Shown here: positions 24,566 to 36,691 of the stretch, piece after piece | How the letters are laid out: each line of letters starts with the position of its first letter | Numbering within the stretch: position 1 is the stretch's first letter | Assembly (NCBI GenBank): GCA_948567375.1 | Contig: OX419762.1 | Span: 32,876,608-32,940,607, forward strand | Direction: 5' to 3' | Length of the DNA: 64,000 nucleotides | Source: Lunularia cruciata | Taxonomy: Eukaryota > Streptophyta > Marchantiopsida > Lunulariales > Lunulariaceae | Made by a program: the position numbers and the translations under genes | Notes under the pieces: model-generated | Database searches by the model: none | Seen by the model: the letters and a program-made list of their open reading frames with translations, nothing else | What the model was told of the DNA's origin: nothing

Positions 24566-26417
24566 GCCTTTGAATTACGCCGTCAGAACCTTTCACGTGT
24601 TTCTGTGCATTTCAAGATTGAAAGGATTTCATTTCCCGATCCGGCAGAAAGCCCGGCTAGCATGGTCGCCCACGCTCCATGGGACCATGACCGGACGGGC
24701 GGGGCACGTGATGGCTGGCCGTTCTAGAATCGGCGGTTTCGACGTCCCCGGTTTTGAACATGTATGTGATCGTTCGAACGCGGGGAGACGGTAACTACCC
24801 ACTTCTCCTCCTCCTTCTCCTTTGACGTCGTTAAATCAACGTCTCTAATCTGCTGGCTTGAGAGCTGGCCACTGTGGTTAGCCGTCACTATCCCCCTGCA
24901 GGCAAAGATCGCGACTCGGACTTCACGACGTCGCTAAGAATTCAATCTAGGCAGAGAAGTACGCCGCTTGAGTGGTTGGATCACACGTAGACGCTTAATG
25001 CGATGCGAGCTTGACGTGACTTGAATTACGTGACGAAGTGATATGTATACAGTAACTTTGATTATAGAGGCCCCTTTGTCCGCTCTCGTGACGACGAAAT
25101 AGTCTATATTGGATTGCCGCTTAAAACAGTTAAGTTGATTGAATTTGAGCATTAAGATCTGTTTCTGGGAGAAATTGTCATGATGATAGTAGAGTGTTCC
25201 GTTACAAAAGCAATTTTCTCTCAGACAACTCATTTTCTCCTTTTCCCTAACCCTATCAACTAATAGAATAACAACTTTAGAAACCTTTCATTTCTCCTAA
25301 ACCTATCGATTGATTAATAAGATAGCAACTATAGGAACCCTTACTTCGCATGAAGCTCCTGAGTAGAACTATACTTTAGAAATGAGATATCATTGTTGCG
25401 AGCAGATGGATTCGGTAACTAAAGTACAGTAGCCTGGAATCGCGACGCGAGAGCGCGTCGTTCTTGAAAAGTGATAGAGTGGACTGGACGGGTCTTGAAA
25501 AACGGAGGATTTCAAATGGAACAGCGCGTGCTAGTAGGAGTCGCTGTCCGCCACGGTGGTCGCACTAACATTCGTTCAACATCTCATGAAAGTGGAGCTA
25601 AAGAGTGCTGCCACACACCCCGTCGTCAATCAGAGGGGAGGAAAGGGAGAGAGATCGCTGGGACTGTTTTCTTGCAGGAGACTCCTTCCCTTGCAAGCGG
25701 GATTGAGTTAAGGTCCTCTCTCCTGCCTGAACTCGGCCCTCCTTCCTTCTTTGCTTCTGTTCTGTACGTTTTGGGAAACGGGTTGGCGAACAAGAGCCTG
25801 GACGAGTAGTAGTAGTAGGGAGAGAGATCTGATGCAGAAGAGATAAACCAAAACTAGTAGTACTAGCGGCCAAGGCAAAGGCAGGTTTGTCGGTTCGTCG
25901 TCGCCAGTGCATCCATTCTTTGCACGAGGAGAGAGGGTGACGACAGGCGGGGAAGGAACTCCGCTGCTGCTGCTGCTGTTCCCTGAGGTGTTGGCACTAC
26001 GATACTACTACGCACATTGTGTTGCGAGCGCATTGCTGTGAAGAAAGGTCTCGAGCATTTGTTTTTTGTTAAGGAGACCACTCCTCTCCGATGCTTTCTT
26101 GAGGGGCTGGATCCACACTGGTCGACAGAAGAGAACGCTTGTGGTTGTTGATTTTGTTGCCATATTGGCAACAGCAGCAGTACGTCACAACAGCAGCAGT
26201 AATTGTGAGTTGGGCGTGGAACGATGCATTGATCGATCGATGTCTACGGGGTCAGGACGAGTCATTTTGCCTGCCACGACGGACCACATTGTCGTCGGTG
26301 CGGCAGAGTAGGATCGCTGTCCGATCGGTTGATTAACTGCGGGAGAGGAGGAAATTAGTGTCTTTTCCGAGTTCCAGTTTCAATTCCCAGTTTCAAGAAG
26401 TATAGCTGCTGCCGAAG
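24566..26417. other. Upstream region and presumed 5' UTR of the GT34 gene
   Basis: No separate gene is supported. GC content rises toward the gene and short CTG/CAG-type triplet runs occur (about 25960-25978 and 26173-26205). No clear TATA box or transcription start can be assigned by eye. Open frames at 25471-25809 and 26066-26311 lack domains and are more likely leader sequence. Confidence 0.45.
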
Positions 26418-27782
26418 ATGAAATCAACGGGATGGAGTTTGAGCTCGATTCTGAGCGGTCCGAGGGTACGTCGCATACAGAAGACGATTCACAATTTCCA
26501 AGTTACTATCATTTGTGGATTCGTCACCATACTAGTCTTGAGAGGTACGCTCGGTGCTGGAAAATTCGGCACTCCGGCACATGATCTGAATGAGTTAAGA
26601 CACCGTCTCCCGGGGACTCACAAAGATCGGGCGCAGAGAACGATGATGGAGTATCAGAACGATGAGGTTTTTGAAAGTAGTCACAGGGCGCTGCTCGACA
26701 AGAATTTCGATCCGGTCAAATATTTTGATCCAAAAGCCGTGCATCACACCCTAGGGGAGCCCATAATGGACTGGGACGAGCAGCGCTTTGCTTTCATGGC
26801 AAAAAACAAAGGAGCCAATCGGACGGCTCAAGGCAGACCACGCATCCTGCTAGTCTCGGGCTCCCAACCCAAACCGTGCGATAACCCCAACGGAGATTAC
26901 CTGATTCTCAAGAATTTGAAGAACAAGATCGACTACTGCAGGCTTCATGATATCGAGATTTTCTACAACATGGCTCATCTTGATCTTGAGATGTCCGGTT
27001 TCTGGGCGAAGCTGCCGCTGCTGCGCAAGCTCATGCTCAACCACCCGGAAATTGAGTGGATTTGGTGGATGGACAGTGATGCGTTTTTCACCGACATGCT
27101 GTTCGAGCCTCCGATGGAGAAGTACGAGAATTACAACATGGTTCTTCACGGGTGGTACGACCTGCTGTACCAGAAGAAGAGCTGGATCGGTCTAAACACC
27201 GGAAGTTTTCTGATTCGGAACTGTCAATGGTCTTTGGACCTCTTAGACGCGTGGGCTCCTTACGGACCAAAGGGGAAGCCTAGGACTGAGGGGGGGAAGC
27301 TTTTGACCAAGTACCTCGACGAGAGACCTGAATTCGAGGCCGATGATCAGTCTGCACTCATCTACATCCTCATTACTCAGAGGGAGAAGTGGGCGGAGAA
27401 GACGTTTCTGGAGAGCTCGTATTTCCTGCATGGGTATTGGGTGATTTTGGTGGAGAATTTCGAGAAGATGATGGAGAAGTATCATCCCGGACTCGGAGAT
27501 GAGAGGTGGCCGTTCGTTACTCACTTCGTGGGATGTAAGCCGTGCCACGGTGACTCCGGAGACTACACCGCCGAAAGGTGCACGAAGCAGATGGAGCGAG
27601 CGTTCAACTTCGCGGATAATCAGATTCTGAGGAAGTATGGGTACCAGCACCCGGATCTGGAGAGCTACTCGGTGAAGAAGATCGTCATCTCGGCGTCGAA
27701 CGTGAGGAATCCGAGTGGGCTGAAAGTTCCGGTGGAGCAACCCAAACTTTTACGAGGTCGGAACAATTTGATCACATTATAG
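26418..27782 (+). CDS. XXT: Xyloglucan alpha-1,6-xylosyltransferase-like, GT34 family
   Basis: Intact, intronless, 454 residues; Arabidopsis XXT1 is about 460. Family role: a type II Golgi membrane enzyme that transfers xylose from UDP-xylose to the beta-1,4-glucan backbone of xyloglucan, a primary-wall hemicellulose. Visible features: short basic cytosolic N-terminus, one membrane anchor (about residues 28-47), stem, then a GT-A catalytic domain from about residue 140. The metal-binding DXD motif reads D219-S220-D221 in WIWWMDSDAFF. Other family blocks are GLNTGSFLIRN (258-268), EADDQSAL (307-314) and THFVGCKPC (368-376). The ATG at 26418 starts the hydrophobic-anchor reading frame and no upstream in-frame methionine is needed. 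A galactomannan galactosyltransferase is the other GT34 possibility, but the overall sequence is XXT-like. Higher GC than its flanks, and it stands alone among transposons. Confidence 0.93.
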   Translation: MKSTGWSLSSILSGPRVRRIQKTIHNFQVTIICGFVTILVLRGTLGAGKFGTPAHDLNELRHRLPGTHKDRAQRTMMEYQNDEVFESSHRALLDKNFDPVKYFDPKAVHHTLGEPIMDWDEQRFAFMAKNKGANRTAQGRPRILLVSGSQPKPCDNPNGDYLILKNLKNKIDYCRLHDIEIFYNMAHLDLEMSGFWAKLPLLRKLMLNHPEIEWIWWMDSDAFFTDMLFEPPMEKYENYNMVLHGWYDLLYQKKSWIGLNTGSFLIRNCQWSLDLLDAWAPYGPKGKPRTEGGKLLTKYLDERPEFEADDQSALIYILITQREKWAEKTFLESSYFLHGYWVILVENFEKMMEKYHPGLGDERWPFVTHFVGCKPCHGDSGDYTAERCTKQMERAFNFADNQILRKYGYQHPDLESYSVKKIVISASNVRNPSGLKVPVEQPKLLRGRNNLITL

Positions 27783-30471
27783 ATAGAGCAACACGACAGG
27801 ACGGCTGACGACATCTCAAAAAAAAATTGAGCACTCACTGAAGCGATCGATTGATAGTCAATCTTTCGGCTGGCTGGCAGTGCCGTGTATAGTAACCTCA
27901 CAACTCTAGGTTTTTGGGTAATTAATTCTTTGATAACGTTCTTGAAAACGTTATTCGTTGAAGCGGGGTCGGTCCTTTGGCACACACAGCAGCAGCAGCT
28001 CTTATGGAATTTGTTTCCTCACTGCCATCTGTCGCATGCTCTCCTAGAAAGTGTAGTGTAGAGTTATGTATCGAGAAGTCAGCCATTTTTCTTCCACCAT
28101 TATTCTTCCCATTGTGCACGCCGGCTTACAGCGATAAGCTAGGGTTCGGATTGTTCTCCAAATGAATCAACAACGTGGATGGTATATGGACATTCCTCGT
28201 TATGGTGCTTCTATATTTTAGGCTCACCTTGTACATTATGCTCGGTAGGCAGGGAACGAGGAGAGATAAGTCTTCATTATCGCAAGATATGAGTCATCAC
28301 AGGAACAAAATTTTTTTAAGTATCAGGAGATAACGTCGAACGATTAGATCAGTTGCAGAAAGAAAACACAATTGTATTGGAACCGGAACGATGAATAACT
28401 TATAATATTACTATCCAGGCCGCTCTTCACTTCATGGAAGCTGATACTGTAGAGAAGCTTCTTGCTTCTATTTTTCGCGCACAGGCAATGAATTCATGTA
28501 GGACTGATGATTTTGCAATGCTGAATTTGATCTCCGCCTTTGGCTGTTGGTTTTCGAGAGATAAATCACTGAGGTTTCCAACCTAAAGTTGATGGACTTA
28601 AACACGCTTGTTACGGTTCGGAGAACTGTTACCGGTAGCCTTCAATCTCCTTCTGGCCCGTCCATGCGTTGTTATGATCGGGAAAAAGGGCGAGGGGAAA
28701 GAAGGCTTGGGTTTCTGTTCTTCAACTCGAATATGCCAGACCAATGCATGAGTAGAGATAAGTTGATTCGGGGATTGAAGAAAGACCGGGACTCTGACCA
28801 AGGGGGTTCCGGTTTTTGTTATTGCCTAGCAGTTCTTAGATATCCTGAAGAAGTTTTGTCCCCTACTATTGCTAATATCCTGGGGTTCTCTCAATTGCAG
28901 CACACATTATATCTCGAGAAACGCCTTGTATTAAGATCATCATCTACTTGATCCACTTTTAAAGGTCATGATCATTGCTTTATTTCTTCCTTGCTCGCTA
29001 ACTCTGCAAAGGCCTTCAGTGCTCCTTCCTCCGCTTTGTTGCCTCTTAGTGCAACGTTGGTTCAATCACTAGATGTGTCTTATAGCGTCCTCATTCCTCC
29101 CCTTCCCTCTCCTGCTTCTTCATCCAGTTTTGGCTCAATCACTTGTAAGTCTTATCAGGAATTTCTCAGGTTTGTAGATCTGCATCCATGAACGTGTTAA
29201 GAAATGCCAAATCTTGCTGTTGAACCGTTCCATGATTGAGCGACATTCTCTTCCCCCTTCTCCCCCCCACAACCTACCTACTCCCCACGATTCCCATGAT
29301 GGACAGGGAATTATGTGCCTTCTGCGTGCATCCAACAGGGAATCTATTTCAAGGAAAAAGATGTATTGCAGCGTGCTGATCACCTGTTGGTGCTCCGCGG
29401 AGAGCTGGCCTTAATCTCGGTTGGAGGAAGTAAGCATGATCCTCCGCAGGAATGTGGGCTCAGATTTCGTTCCTCCACGAGGTGGAGTTACATTCCTCCA
29501 TTGGCTCCAGTTTGCAATCCAACGCAGCATCGAATACAATGGTAAACCGGTCCTATGCGACAAACCGTGATCGGCACCACATCTGGCTCCAGCAGTGGCT
29601 AAATTGACGGATCCGAGCAGTTGATTGTTTGGACACCATCTCCGAAGGGTTGACCACATACGACAGATTGTGTTGACTGTATCTACGTATTAGATTACAG
29701 AAAGGTAGAAACAATTGAAGTTCGTATAGTGTCAGAATCAATCCCTGTACGATTCGGGTACCAGTTCCGGCAAGCAGGCCAGGCTCCTGGAAAAAGGCAA
29801 TGATCCAAATCCTAGATCACAATCATTCAGTTATGTATGGTACAGTACTTCCTTCTATGGTAACATGACGACACGTATAAATGTGTAGCGACTGTTCTCG
29901 GGCGATTCTCCAAGTCTCTGTTTCCTTCCCTTTTGTCGATTCATGCTTTCGAGTCGATTCATCCGCAATTTAGTCTGCGAATTTGTACCGAAGTCTCCAA
30001 CGGAAAAGTTCCTGTATCGTAAAAGTAGCGATTTCAACTTCTAAATAAATGAAAAGTTGCATCTTGGCTATCAATGTGCCTCCCAAAGTAATTGGTGGAT
30101 CTTTATCCCTTGGTTCTACTACGTACGGCTTGCCACATTACCCGTGCTGTAGAGATTACCGGCGACCGGAGTAGCCGCTACTTCCAGGATGTGGTCTAGA
30201 CATATCCGGGAAAGAGTTGGCCGTTTCCTTGGTTTGGGAGTTGGATTCTCGATCACATGCGAGGAAACAATTTGAATTTAAAGGAGAGACAGATGTGATG
30301 ATCTTGGAGATTCATGCAGAGAATAATCATCGATTTGGTTGAGTTAGAGAATTCAAACATTCTCGATTCCTAAAATATCTGATACTCGGAACTTGAATTA
30401 AGCAAATCGACAGGAATGGTCCTTGTGAGTCCTACAGGGGAGGAAAACTAAAAGTCAGCCGTGCACCGAAC
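27783..30471. other. Intergenic, no gene recognised
   Basis: The first few hundred bases are probably the 3' UTR of the GT34 gene, though no polyadenylation signal stands out. An open frame of 120 codons at 28589-28951 and others near 29000-29550 have no domain, no paralogue in the window and no support. Nothing else is recognised. Confidence 0.5.
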
Positions 30472-30579
30472 TTTGCTCGATTCTGTGCGGTGTAAAGAGA
30501 GCTTGATCTTAGAGAAGCATGACTCGTGATAGTTCTCTCTGAGATCAAGCTCTCTTTATTCTGTACCAAATCGAGCAAA
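30472..30579 (+). other. MicroRNA-precursor-like hairpin
   Basis: The arm 30472-30516 pairs with 30533-30579 over ~45 nt, with a ~16-nt loop and a small number of mismatches, mostly in the lower third. A near-perfect 19-bp core includes AAAGAGAGCTTGATCT on the left and AGATCAAGCTCTCTTT on the right. Arm length, small loop and scattered mismatches fit a plant MIRNA foldback. I recognise no known miRNA family in either arm, and a foldback transposon remnant is also possible. Strand is nominal. Confidence 0.6.
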
Positions 30580-30600
30580 CTAAGACGTGGGACCAAGTGA

Positions 30601-30616
30601 GTACGTACGTACGTAC
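30601..30616. repeat. (GTAC)4 microsatellite
   Basis: Four perfect GTAC units, just downstream of the hairpin at 30472-30579. Confidence 0.9.
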
Positions 30617-30726
30617 CTGTCTAGTAACCCTTCCACCTTCTTCTGCACCTCTTCCATGCTTCTTCCTCGTGGCGTCGTGAAGTGCCAAAAGAGAAAGAGA
30701 GTGGAACACCTGAATTCAACTCAATG

Positions 30727-30840
30727 CTAAGCGACAAGCATAGGATAACAAGAAGGATGGGGAAGACCCATCAAGTCAAGTCGTGAGGCTAGGTTCCCAT
30801 GCCATCGGAAGGAGAAGTCTGTACTATTGAGTTATGTTTT
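30727..30840 (-). mobile_element. Tiny non-LTR 3'-end insertion with target-site duplication
   Basis: A ~114-bp segment carrying the non-LTR 3'-UTR block (GAAGGATGGGGAAGACCC then ATCAAG). It is bracketed by a 19-bp direct repeat with one mismatch, CACCTGAATTCARCTCAAT (from 30707 and from 30841). This is what an extremely 5'-truncated insertion would leave. Similarity to copy 1 is clear in the core and weak toward the edges. Confidence 0.7.
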
Positions 30841-30860
30841 CACCTGAATTCAGCTCAATC

Positions 30861-32201
30861 ACTCTTGAGCAAAACTCCTACATATCACTTCTTCTGCGAA
30901 ACTCCTCACGTAACGAACCAGTACTATTCCACTGTACCTTTCTCCTTTCCAGCTTGATATAGTCTGTGAGTTAGAGCTGGATCTAGGATGGGGAAAGCGA
31001 GTTTACGTATAGACGTAAAATACGCTATTCTACGTCTATACCCGGGAGCCAATCAGAATCCCATTTTCAGGGTTCAAGGGGGTGGTTAAAAGTAGCGCTC
31101 AAGTGCCATTGTGCTTCGCCGCTTAACAAGGAATGTAAGGCACGTGAGTGAGTGGCCCAAATGGAACGATTGACCTTTCTCTTTACTTATTGTTTTATGT
31201 TGGATATAGCTCGAATAATCCATAATGCAAGGGATTTGTGTACGTTTAAATAAGTTTAGTTTAGGTCTTTAGACTCATATATCTAAATAAAATGAAACAG
31301 ATGGAATGGAATGGAATGCGGGTGAATCTAGATGGAATGCGGAAATAAGCGAAACATATTCAGATTTTGCATGGTCACTAAAAAAGGAAAATGAGTAAAG
31401 GGATAAAGGTGACCAAAAAAAAGAAGAAAAGGGAGTTAAAATAAAAAAATTAATAAAGGTTAAAAAACAAAAAAGATATGAAGTAAGCGGAGTGAATGGA
31501 AGAAATTATTCAAGCGATAAAATAACTCATAAGGGTATGATAAGAGAGGGAAATGAGTATATTTTTAAATTCGTCTTAAATATATCATAGTGTGTATCTG
31601 GCATATATTAATGGTTTAATATTAGAATTTATTTTTGAGTTAACAATAATGAAAATTATACAATGTAGTCAACAATTATTGTTAACTTTTTGATTATGAG
31701 GAGAAAAATTTGGAAAAAGAATAATACTTATTTGCTTTTGTTCATTATCACAAGCTTAATCCTATGCTATTCTAATAATTTTCATATATCTGAAGCCATT
31801 TTTTACATTTATGCAGTAATAAAATAATTATATAAAAACTATTACAAAAAATTTCAAATTTTGAACTAGATGGAGTAAATTTTGAAGAAAAATTGTATGT
31901 ATTAATTATACATGTTAAATTGAAATCAGAAATATATCACTTAGATGAATGCATGTTTAGTTTGTCATCTTTTCAGTATTATATTATATAAGAAATGGCC
32001 AAATTCCAACATGTGACATACTTTATCCACAAGTAAACAAACTAGTCTTTAATGCATGAGATTAGATTTTCAAATTGTATTTTTATACTTCATGTACCTT
32101 TTGGCTTAAAGTTAAATTTTGAAGTATTATAAATAGCTTTGGTTTACTTGTGATCTTCAAAAGCTCACACCTTAGAACTTTTAGTTTTATGTTTTCTACT
32201 A
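30861..32201. other. Intergenic, AT-rich from about 31200, no gene
   Basis: Contains an 11-bp perfect inverted repeat, GTATAGACGTA at 31007-31017 and TACGTCTATAC at 31031-31041, and a short GGAAT run near 31300. No coding signature. Confidence 0.55.
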
Positions 32202-32648
32202 TGTCACGCCATTTGTAGTGTTGCATCTAGATGCTCGGACCCTGGAGTTCCAGTGATAGTAGTTAGAGGCATTTTGGCAATTACTCATAGACTACTTTCC
32301 GACGGTCAGATTTTTTGTTTGGGGTATTGACTTCATGGCGGGGCCCACCGTCACTTGCACCATCCGCACCGTCAGGTGTGCCGTCAGCGGGACCGTTGGG
32401 TGGAGACCTAGGTTGAAGTCAGGGGTATATCCTGGGAGTGCAGCTCCAGAGAGCTCACTTCTTTGATGTTGAGCCTTCGAGTTCCTCGTTAGAGTGGACA
32501 GAAAGCCGGCGAGCGTCACCTGGAGTCTCTTAGCTAGAGTGGGTGAGGCTTGACTATAATCAGTGCCCTGTTGTTGGCAAGTTGTTGAGGATCAGATCAA
32601 GTATTGATCTAAGTTTGATTGATTCGAGTGGTAAACGATCTGATTACA
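32202..32648 (+). repeat. 5' LTR of gypsy copy B
   Basis: 447 bp, starting TGTCACGCCATTTGTAG and ending CTGATTACA, as in copy A. Immediately inside is TCAGAG, a partial match to the initiator-Met primer-binding site (TATCAGAGC), so primer identity is only suggested. Confidence 0.88.
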
Positions 32649-33684
32649 TCAGAGAAGTGAGTCAGGGGGAAATTGGGTGCAAGAACTGTGAGTGTTGATG
32701 GTATCTCCAAGCTCGGTGGATCGTGGTGTCTCGATCGAGTAGTTCAGATTTCCGTGAGAGAGTGTGTGTGCGGAAGCGCTGGCAAAATTTAGAGCCAGGG
32801 AAGAAGCAATTTTCAAGCGGTAGTTGTGATTTTGAGCTCAAGACCAATTTGTTACGATTTGAGCTCAGAAACTGAAATTGAAGGTGGAGTTGGGAGCAGA
32901 TCCTCAAGAATTGAGGATTGGACAAAACCAATTTTTCCAATTTGGCTTGAGTGAAGAGTTAGCTGAGGATTCAGTGGTCAGCCATTTTTAGGGATTTACA
33001 ACAGATTTTACGTCAAATATTGTGAAGGAGTTACGTCAAATTTTGGCAAAAAGAACTTGAAATCGATCCTCGGTGATCCTCGTAGCTCAAGAAGTAGATA
33101 GGTACTCCAATTATGTCAAATGCCAAATGGTGGCAGAGTCGGTCATGTGTTGATTAATGAGATGGAGTGTTGTTGTTTAGCATTCTTGTGATTGGACACC
33201 CTCCATTCTTTGCTTCCTATTTGTGCACCGTGTTTGTGTGAGGTGCATTGAATTTTGAGGGTTGGTGCTATGGTGTGCTCTCGATAGTGAGGCTGGAGTG
33301 ATGACCAATCAGACTATCTTTGTTTCTCTTTGGTGAGGTAGGAAGTGATGACCTACAGACCGTGAGAATGTGTGTTGTGATGGCAGGTTACATGTTGCCC
33401 TTGCCCCTAGTGTAGTTGTCTCAGTTAGAGTTACATTAGTGGACATTGTTCCATTAGTTTTGGCACTTGGTGGTGCTCGGTTTGTATTGGCACCTGGTGG
33501 TGCTTAGTTGGTGTTGGCACTTGGTGGGGTACTTGTTGTTGCAATTTGCGGTTGCGGTTGCGGTTGCAGTTGTGGTTACTTTGTCACGGCGGATTTCTTT
33601 GGGAAATCGAGAGTAGATAGCACTGCAATATGTAGTGGGTTTACTCGGAGTGACGCTCGGTATCAGCCTATATCTCAAGTCCCA

Positions 33685-35954
33685 ATGAGGGAGGAGATTA
33701 ACTCTGAGTTGGAGTTCGACACAAGAGCTGATTTAGTTGAGAGTCCACTTGGTGTGTACACCAAGTGGACACTCAACGCACCGTTGTTGTGGGACATGGA
33801 CGAGATTAATGGGGCCTCCAAAAGCCCTAGGCATTGCTTTGGTACAGTGGGTACCATTGAGTTGGATGACTTCATCTAGGAGTTTGATAGTTGGTGTGAT
33901 CTGCAGTAGATGCGGAACCCAACTTTGTTCACACCTTTCATGGCATGGAAGGGGTTGTTTCAGCACTTGGAGGGTACGCCGATGGATGACTACCATGAGT
34001 TCAGGAGAGCTCATTTAGAGGAGATTGAGTTATGGAGACAGTATTGGTCTCCAAACTATGTCTCTATCACTTCAGGCTTGGTGGCCAAAAGTAGATCGGC
34101 TGTACCTACCAGTTCTAGCTTGAGTAATGTTGGTGGAGCTAGTGGAGCTAGTGGAGGTGCACTAGCTGGAGGTAGTGTTACCACGAGTGGAGGTACCGTT
34201 GTAGGAGGTGGTGTGGTACCGGGGTTTAACCCTATGGTGGAGTTCTTCCTGTGTTTGAGGTAGAACTACCAAGGAGTGCGGACTGACAAGCTAAGGAGCT
34301 TGCAGGAGTTCTAGCGGAAGGCTGGAGAGAGCCTACGCAAGGCATACACTCACATGAGACGGCTGATCAGTTTCACTTAGGGAGTTAATAAGGCCCAGGC
34401 AGTCCAGTTTTGGTATGAGATACTAGACAAGGAGTTACAACGTAGAGTTTGTGATGCTACGTTGTTGCAGGCTACTCCGCCTACTTTGGCAGTGGTCTTT
34501 GGTTTGGCTAAGCGTATTGAGCTCAACATGGTGGAGGAGAGAATGGTGACCTCTGGATTTGGTAGGGAGACCTCATCCACGGCTGTGACTTCTTCTAGAG
34601 TGCAGCAAAGTGCACCACACCCAATTGGTTTTTGAGGACAGGGTGGACCGCCTAGATCCTATGGAGCGAGTGGAGGGCCTAGTGGAGTTAGATCCTTATT
34701 TTCATTTTTGGGTCAGTAGCAGCCAATGAGTAGTGGTGTTGCTTGTTGGACTTGTGGTGGACCTCACCATCGGAGAGAGTGTACTTAGGGCCGTGGACCT
34801 GATACCTCGGGTGCATCACAACCAGCACAGAGTCAGTGTGAGCATTGCCACAGATTTGGTCACACTAGTGACCGGTGTTTTGACCTACACCCGGAGTTAC
34901 GAAGTGGTAGGGCTGCTATGACATGTAGTAGAGGAGCTCCAATTCATGGAGGACGAGGTGGTAGAGGTGGTGGTAGAGGATCTACACCTAGTAGGGGTGC
35001 AATACCTACCCTTACTTTTGACACAACTATGGCTACTCGGATTGAGCAATTGGAGCAGAGATTGGCTAGTATGGCTATTGCTCAAAGGAGATCAGATTTG
35101 GGTGTTGAGGCTTCCACCTCATATGCTAGTGATAGAGATGCTTTGAACTTCATGTGCGGAGAAGCATTGGTGGATGTATCTGCAGCAATGACTAGGAGTG
35201 CAGTACATACTCCAGAGCCTAGAGGAGCATTAGTGGAGTTGGACCCATAGAGAGGAGAGGTTGGGAGACAGGTCAAACTTCCCCAAGCTTTCATGCTATC
35301 TAAGGCATTGCAGACAACATCCATGCTTCCTAGACATCCCAGTGCAAGTGTGGTAGGTGGTGATGGAGTGCATGATGGATTACCTGCTAGTCAGCCACCT
35401 GCTACTATGCAAATTGAGTCTAGCATGATGTTGGGGGCGGCTCAGCTGATTATGCGGCGTCCTTTGTTTTTAGCTAGTGACATGTTTACATTGGGAGTTG
35501 ACCCAGCCCCAGTGTTCCGGTTGGTTGCCACACTTTGTGAGAGTAGAGATGATGCGGTTCCTACTACTAGAGCAGAGGTGGTTGGTAGTAGAGCTGACTT
35601 GGTTGAGGAGCATGGGATCCGTTCAGCGACCAGTGGTTTATGGCAAGCAATAGTGGCTAGACTAGAGGAGTTGCTAGCTGGACCGGCCTTTGAGAGCACG
35701 GTTCACACCTAGTGTTGTCCTATTGGATAACCAAAGGGAAATTTTCCATTTGGTGTGACTTTCAGGGAAAGTCTATACACCATAGAGAGTCTTGTTAGAC
35801 TCTGGTGCGCAACCCCTTATGTTGGAGAAGGCAGCAGTGGTCGGTCTGGAGTTATGGAAGACCGATGTGGAGAGGTGTCCATTTCAGATCCAAACATCTC
35901 TAAGTGGTGGTTCGACACAGTACATCACACGTGGGGAGCTTGTTGTCCAAGTTC
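33685..35954 (+). pseudogene. gag and protease of gypsy copy B
   Basis: A likely gag ATG at 33685 is followed by a capsid-like region (FTPFMAWKGLFQHLEG..MDDYHEFRR at about 33930-34020), then two zinc knuckles for nucleic-acid binding: CWTCGGPHHRREC (about 34747-34785, one residue short of canonical spacing) and CEHCHRFGHTSDRC (34840-34881, canonical C-x2-C-x4-H-x4-C). The protease follows with LLDSGAQPLML (about 35790-35822), the DSG catalytic motif. Several in-frame TAG stops sit where a CAG Gln codon is expected, and frameshifts separate gag from protease. The reading frame is cut at 35954 by element C. Confidence 0.8.
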
Positions 35955-36643
35955 TGTGAGCCGGCCTGTCTCTCACTCAAGATGAACCTCTGATGGCTAT
36001 TATGGTAGCGCACCATGGACTAAGAAGGCAAGGAACCCAAACTCCATCATACTCCTCCAAGGCTAACAATCCAAGACTCAAGACATTGCTCACTAGAGAA
36101 CTCAATGAGAGAGAGATAGTTGCAAATGAAAGGATGATGAGTACGTCCTCACCCATTGTTTATATACTTATGAAATAGTTACGTACCAAAGTTACTAATT
36201 ACCATATAACTCAAGTTACTAGACTAAAAGTCAAGTAAAGTCAAAAAGTAGAAAGGAATATCCATTCACATGGGCATATTCCCCTAAGCATGTGGTCTTA
36301 TCTTGACCCAACCACTAAGTCAAGGATTCCTTCACATGGGCTATCCTTGGACTAAAGAAGAATCCAAAACAAAAAGGCTTGCGGGCCCAAGAGTTCTCAA
36401 CTCTTTCCTCAAAGCCAAACACCTAGGAATAATACCAAGTCAACACACTAAAATCCAAAATAGTGGTGCTCATCTTTTCTACTTCCTCTAAAGTAAGGTC
36501 CCATCTATCTTAGCTATGACTAACTTAAGCTAACCATGACTAATATAGAAACATCCTTTATCTCTATAAATAATATCTCTTAAGTACTTGTAATACCAAG
36601 CTAAATATCACAATACCACACACATGCACAAATGGGTGTTACA
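35955..36643 (-). repeat. 3' LTR of element C
   Basis: 689 bp. In element orientation it starts TGTAACACCC at 36643 and ends GCCGGCTCACA at 35955. It is preceded by the polypurine tract CCGGGGGTAAA (36644-36654). Confidence 0.95.
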
Positions 36644-36691
36644 TTTACCCCCGGACTAAGTTTTCACTTTGTCCTCAAAGTGAAGGTCCCT

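Noticed and set aside
28589-28951. 120-codon open frame downstream of the XXT gene
   Set aside because: No recognisable domain, no paralogue in the window, no start or splice context that supports it.
33541-33575. TGCGGT-type hexamer run
   Set aside because: Only a few degenerate units within the gypsy leader; not a separate feature.
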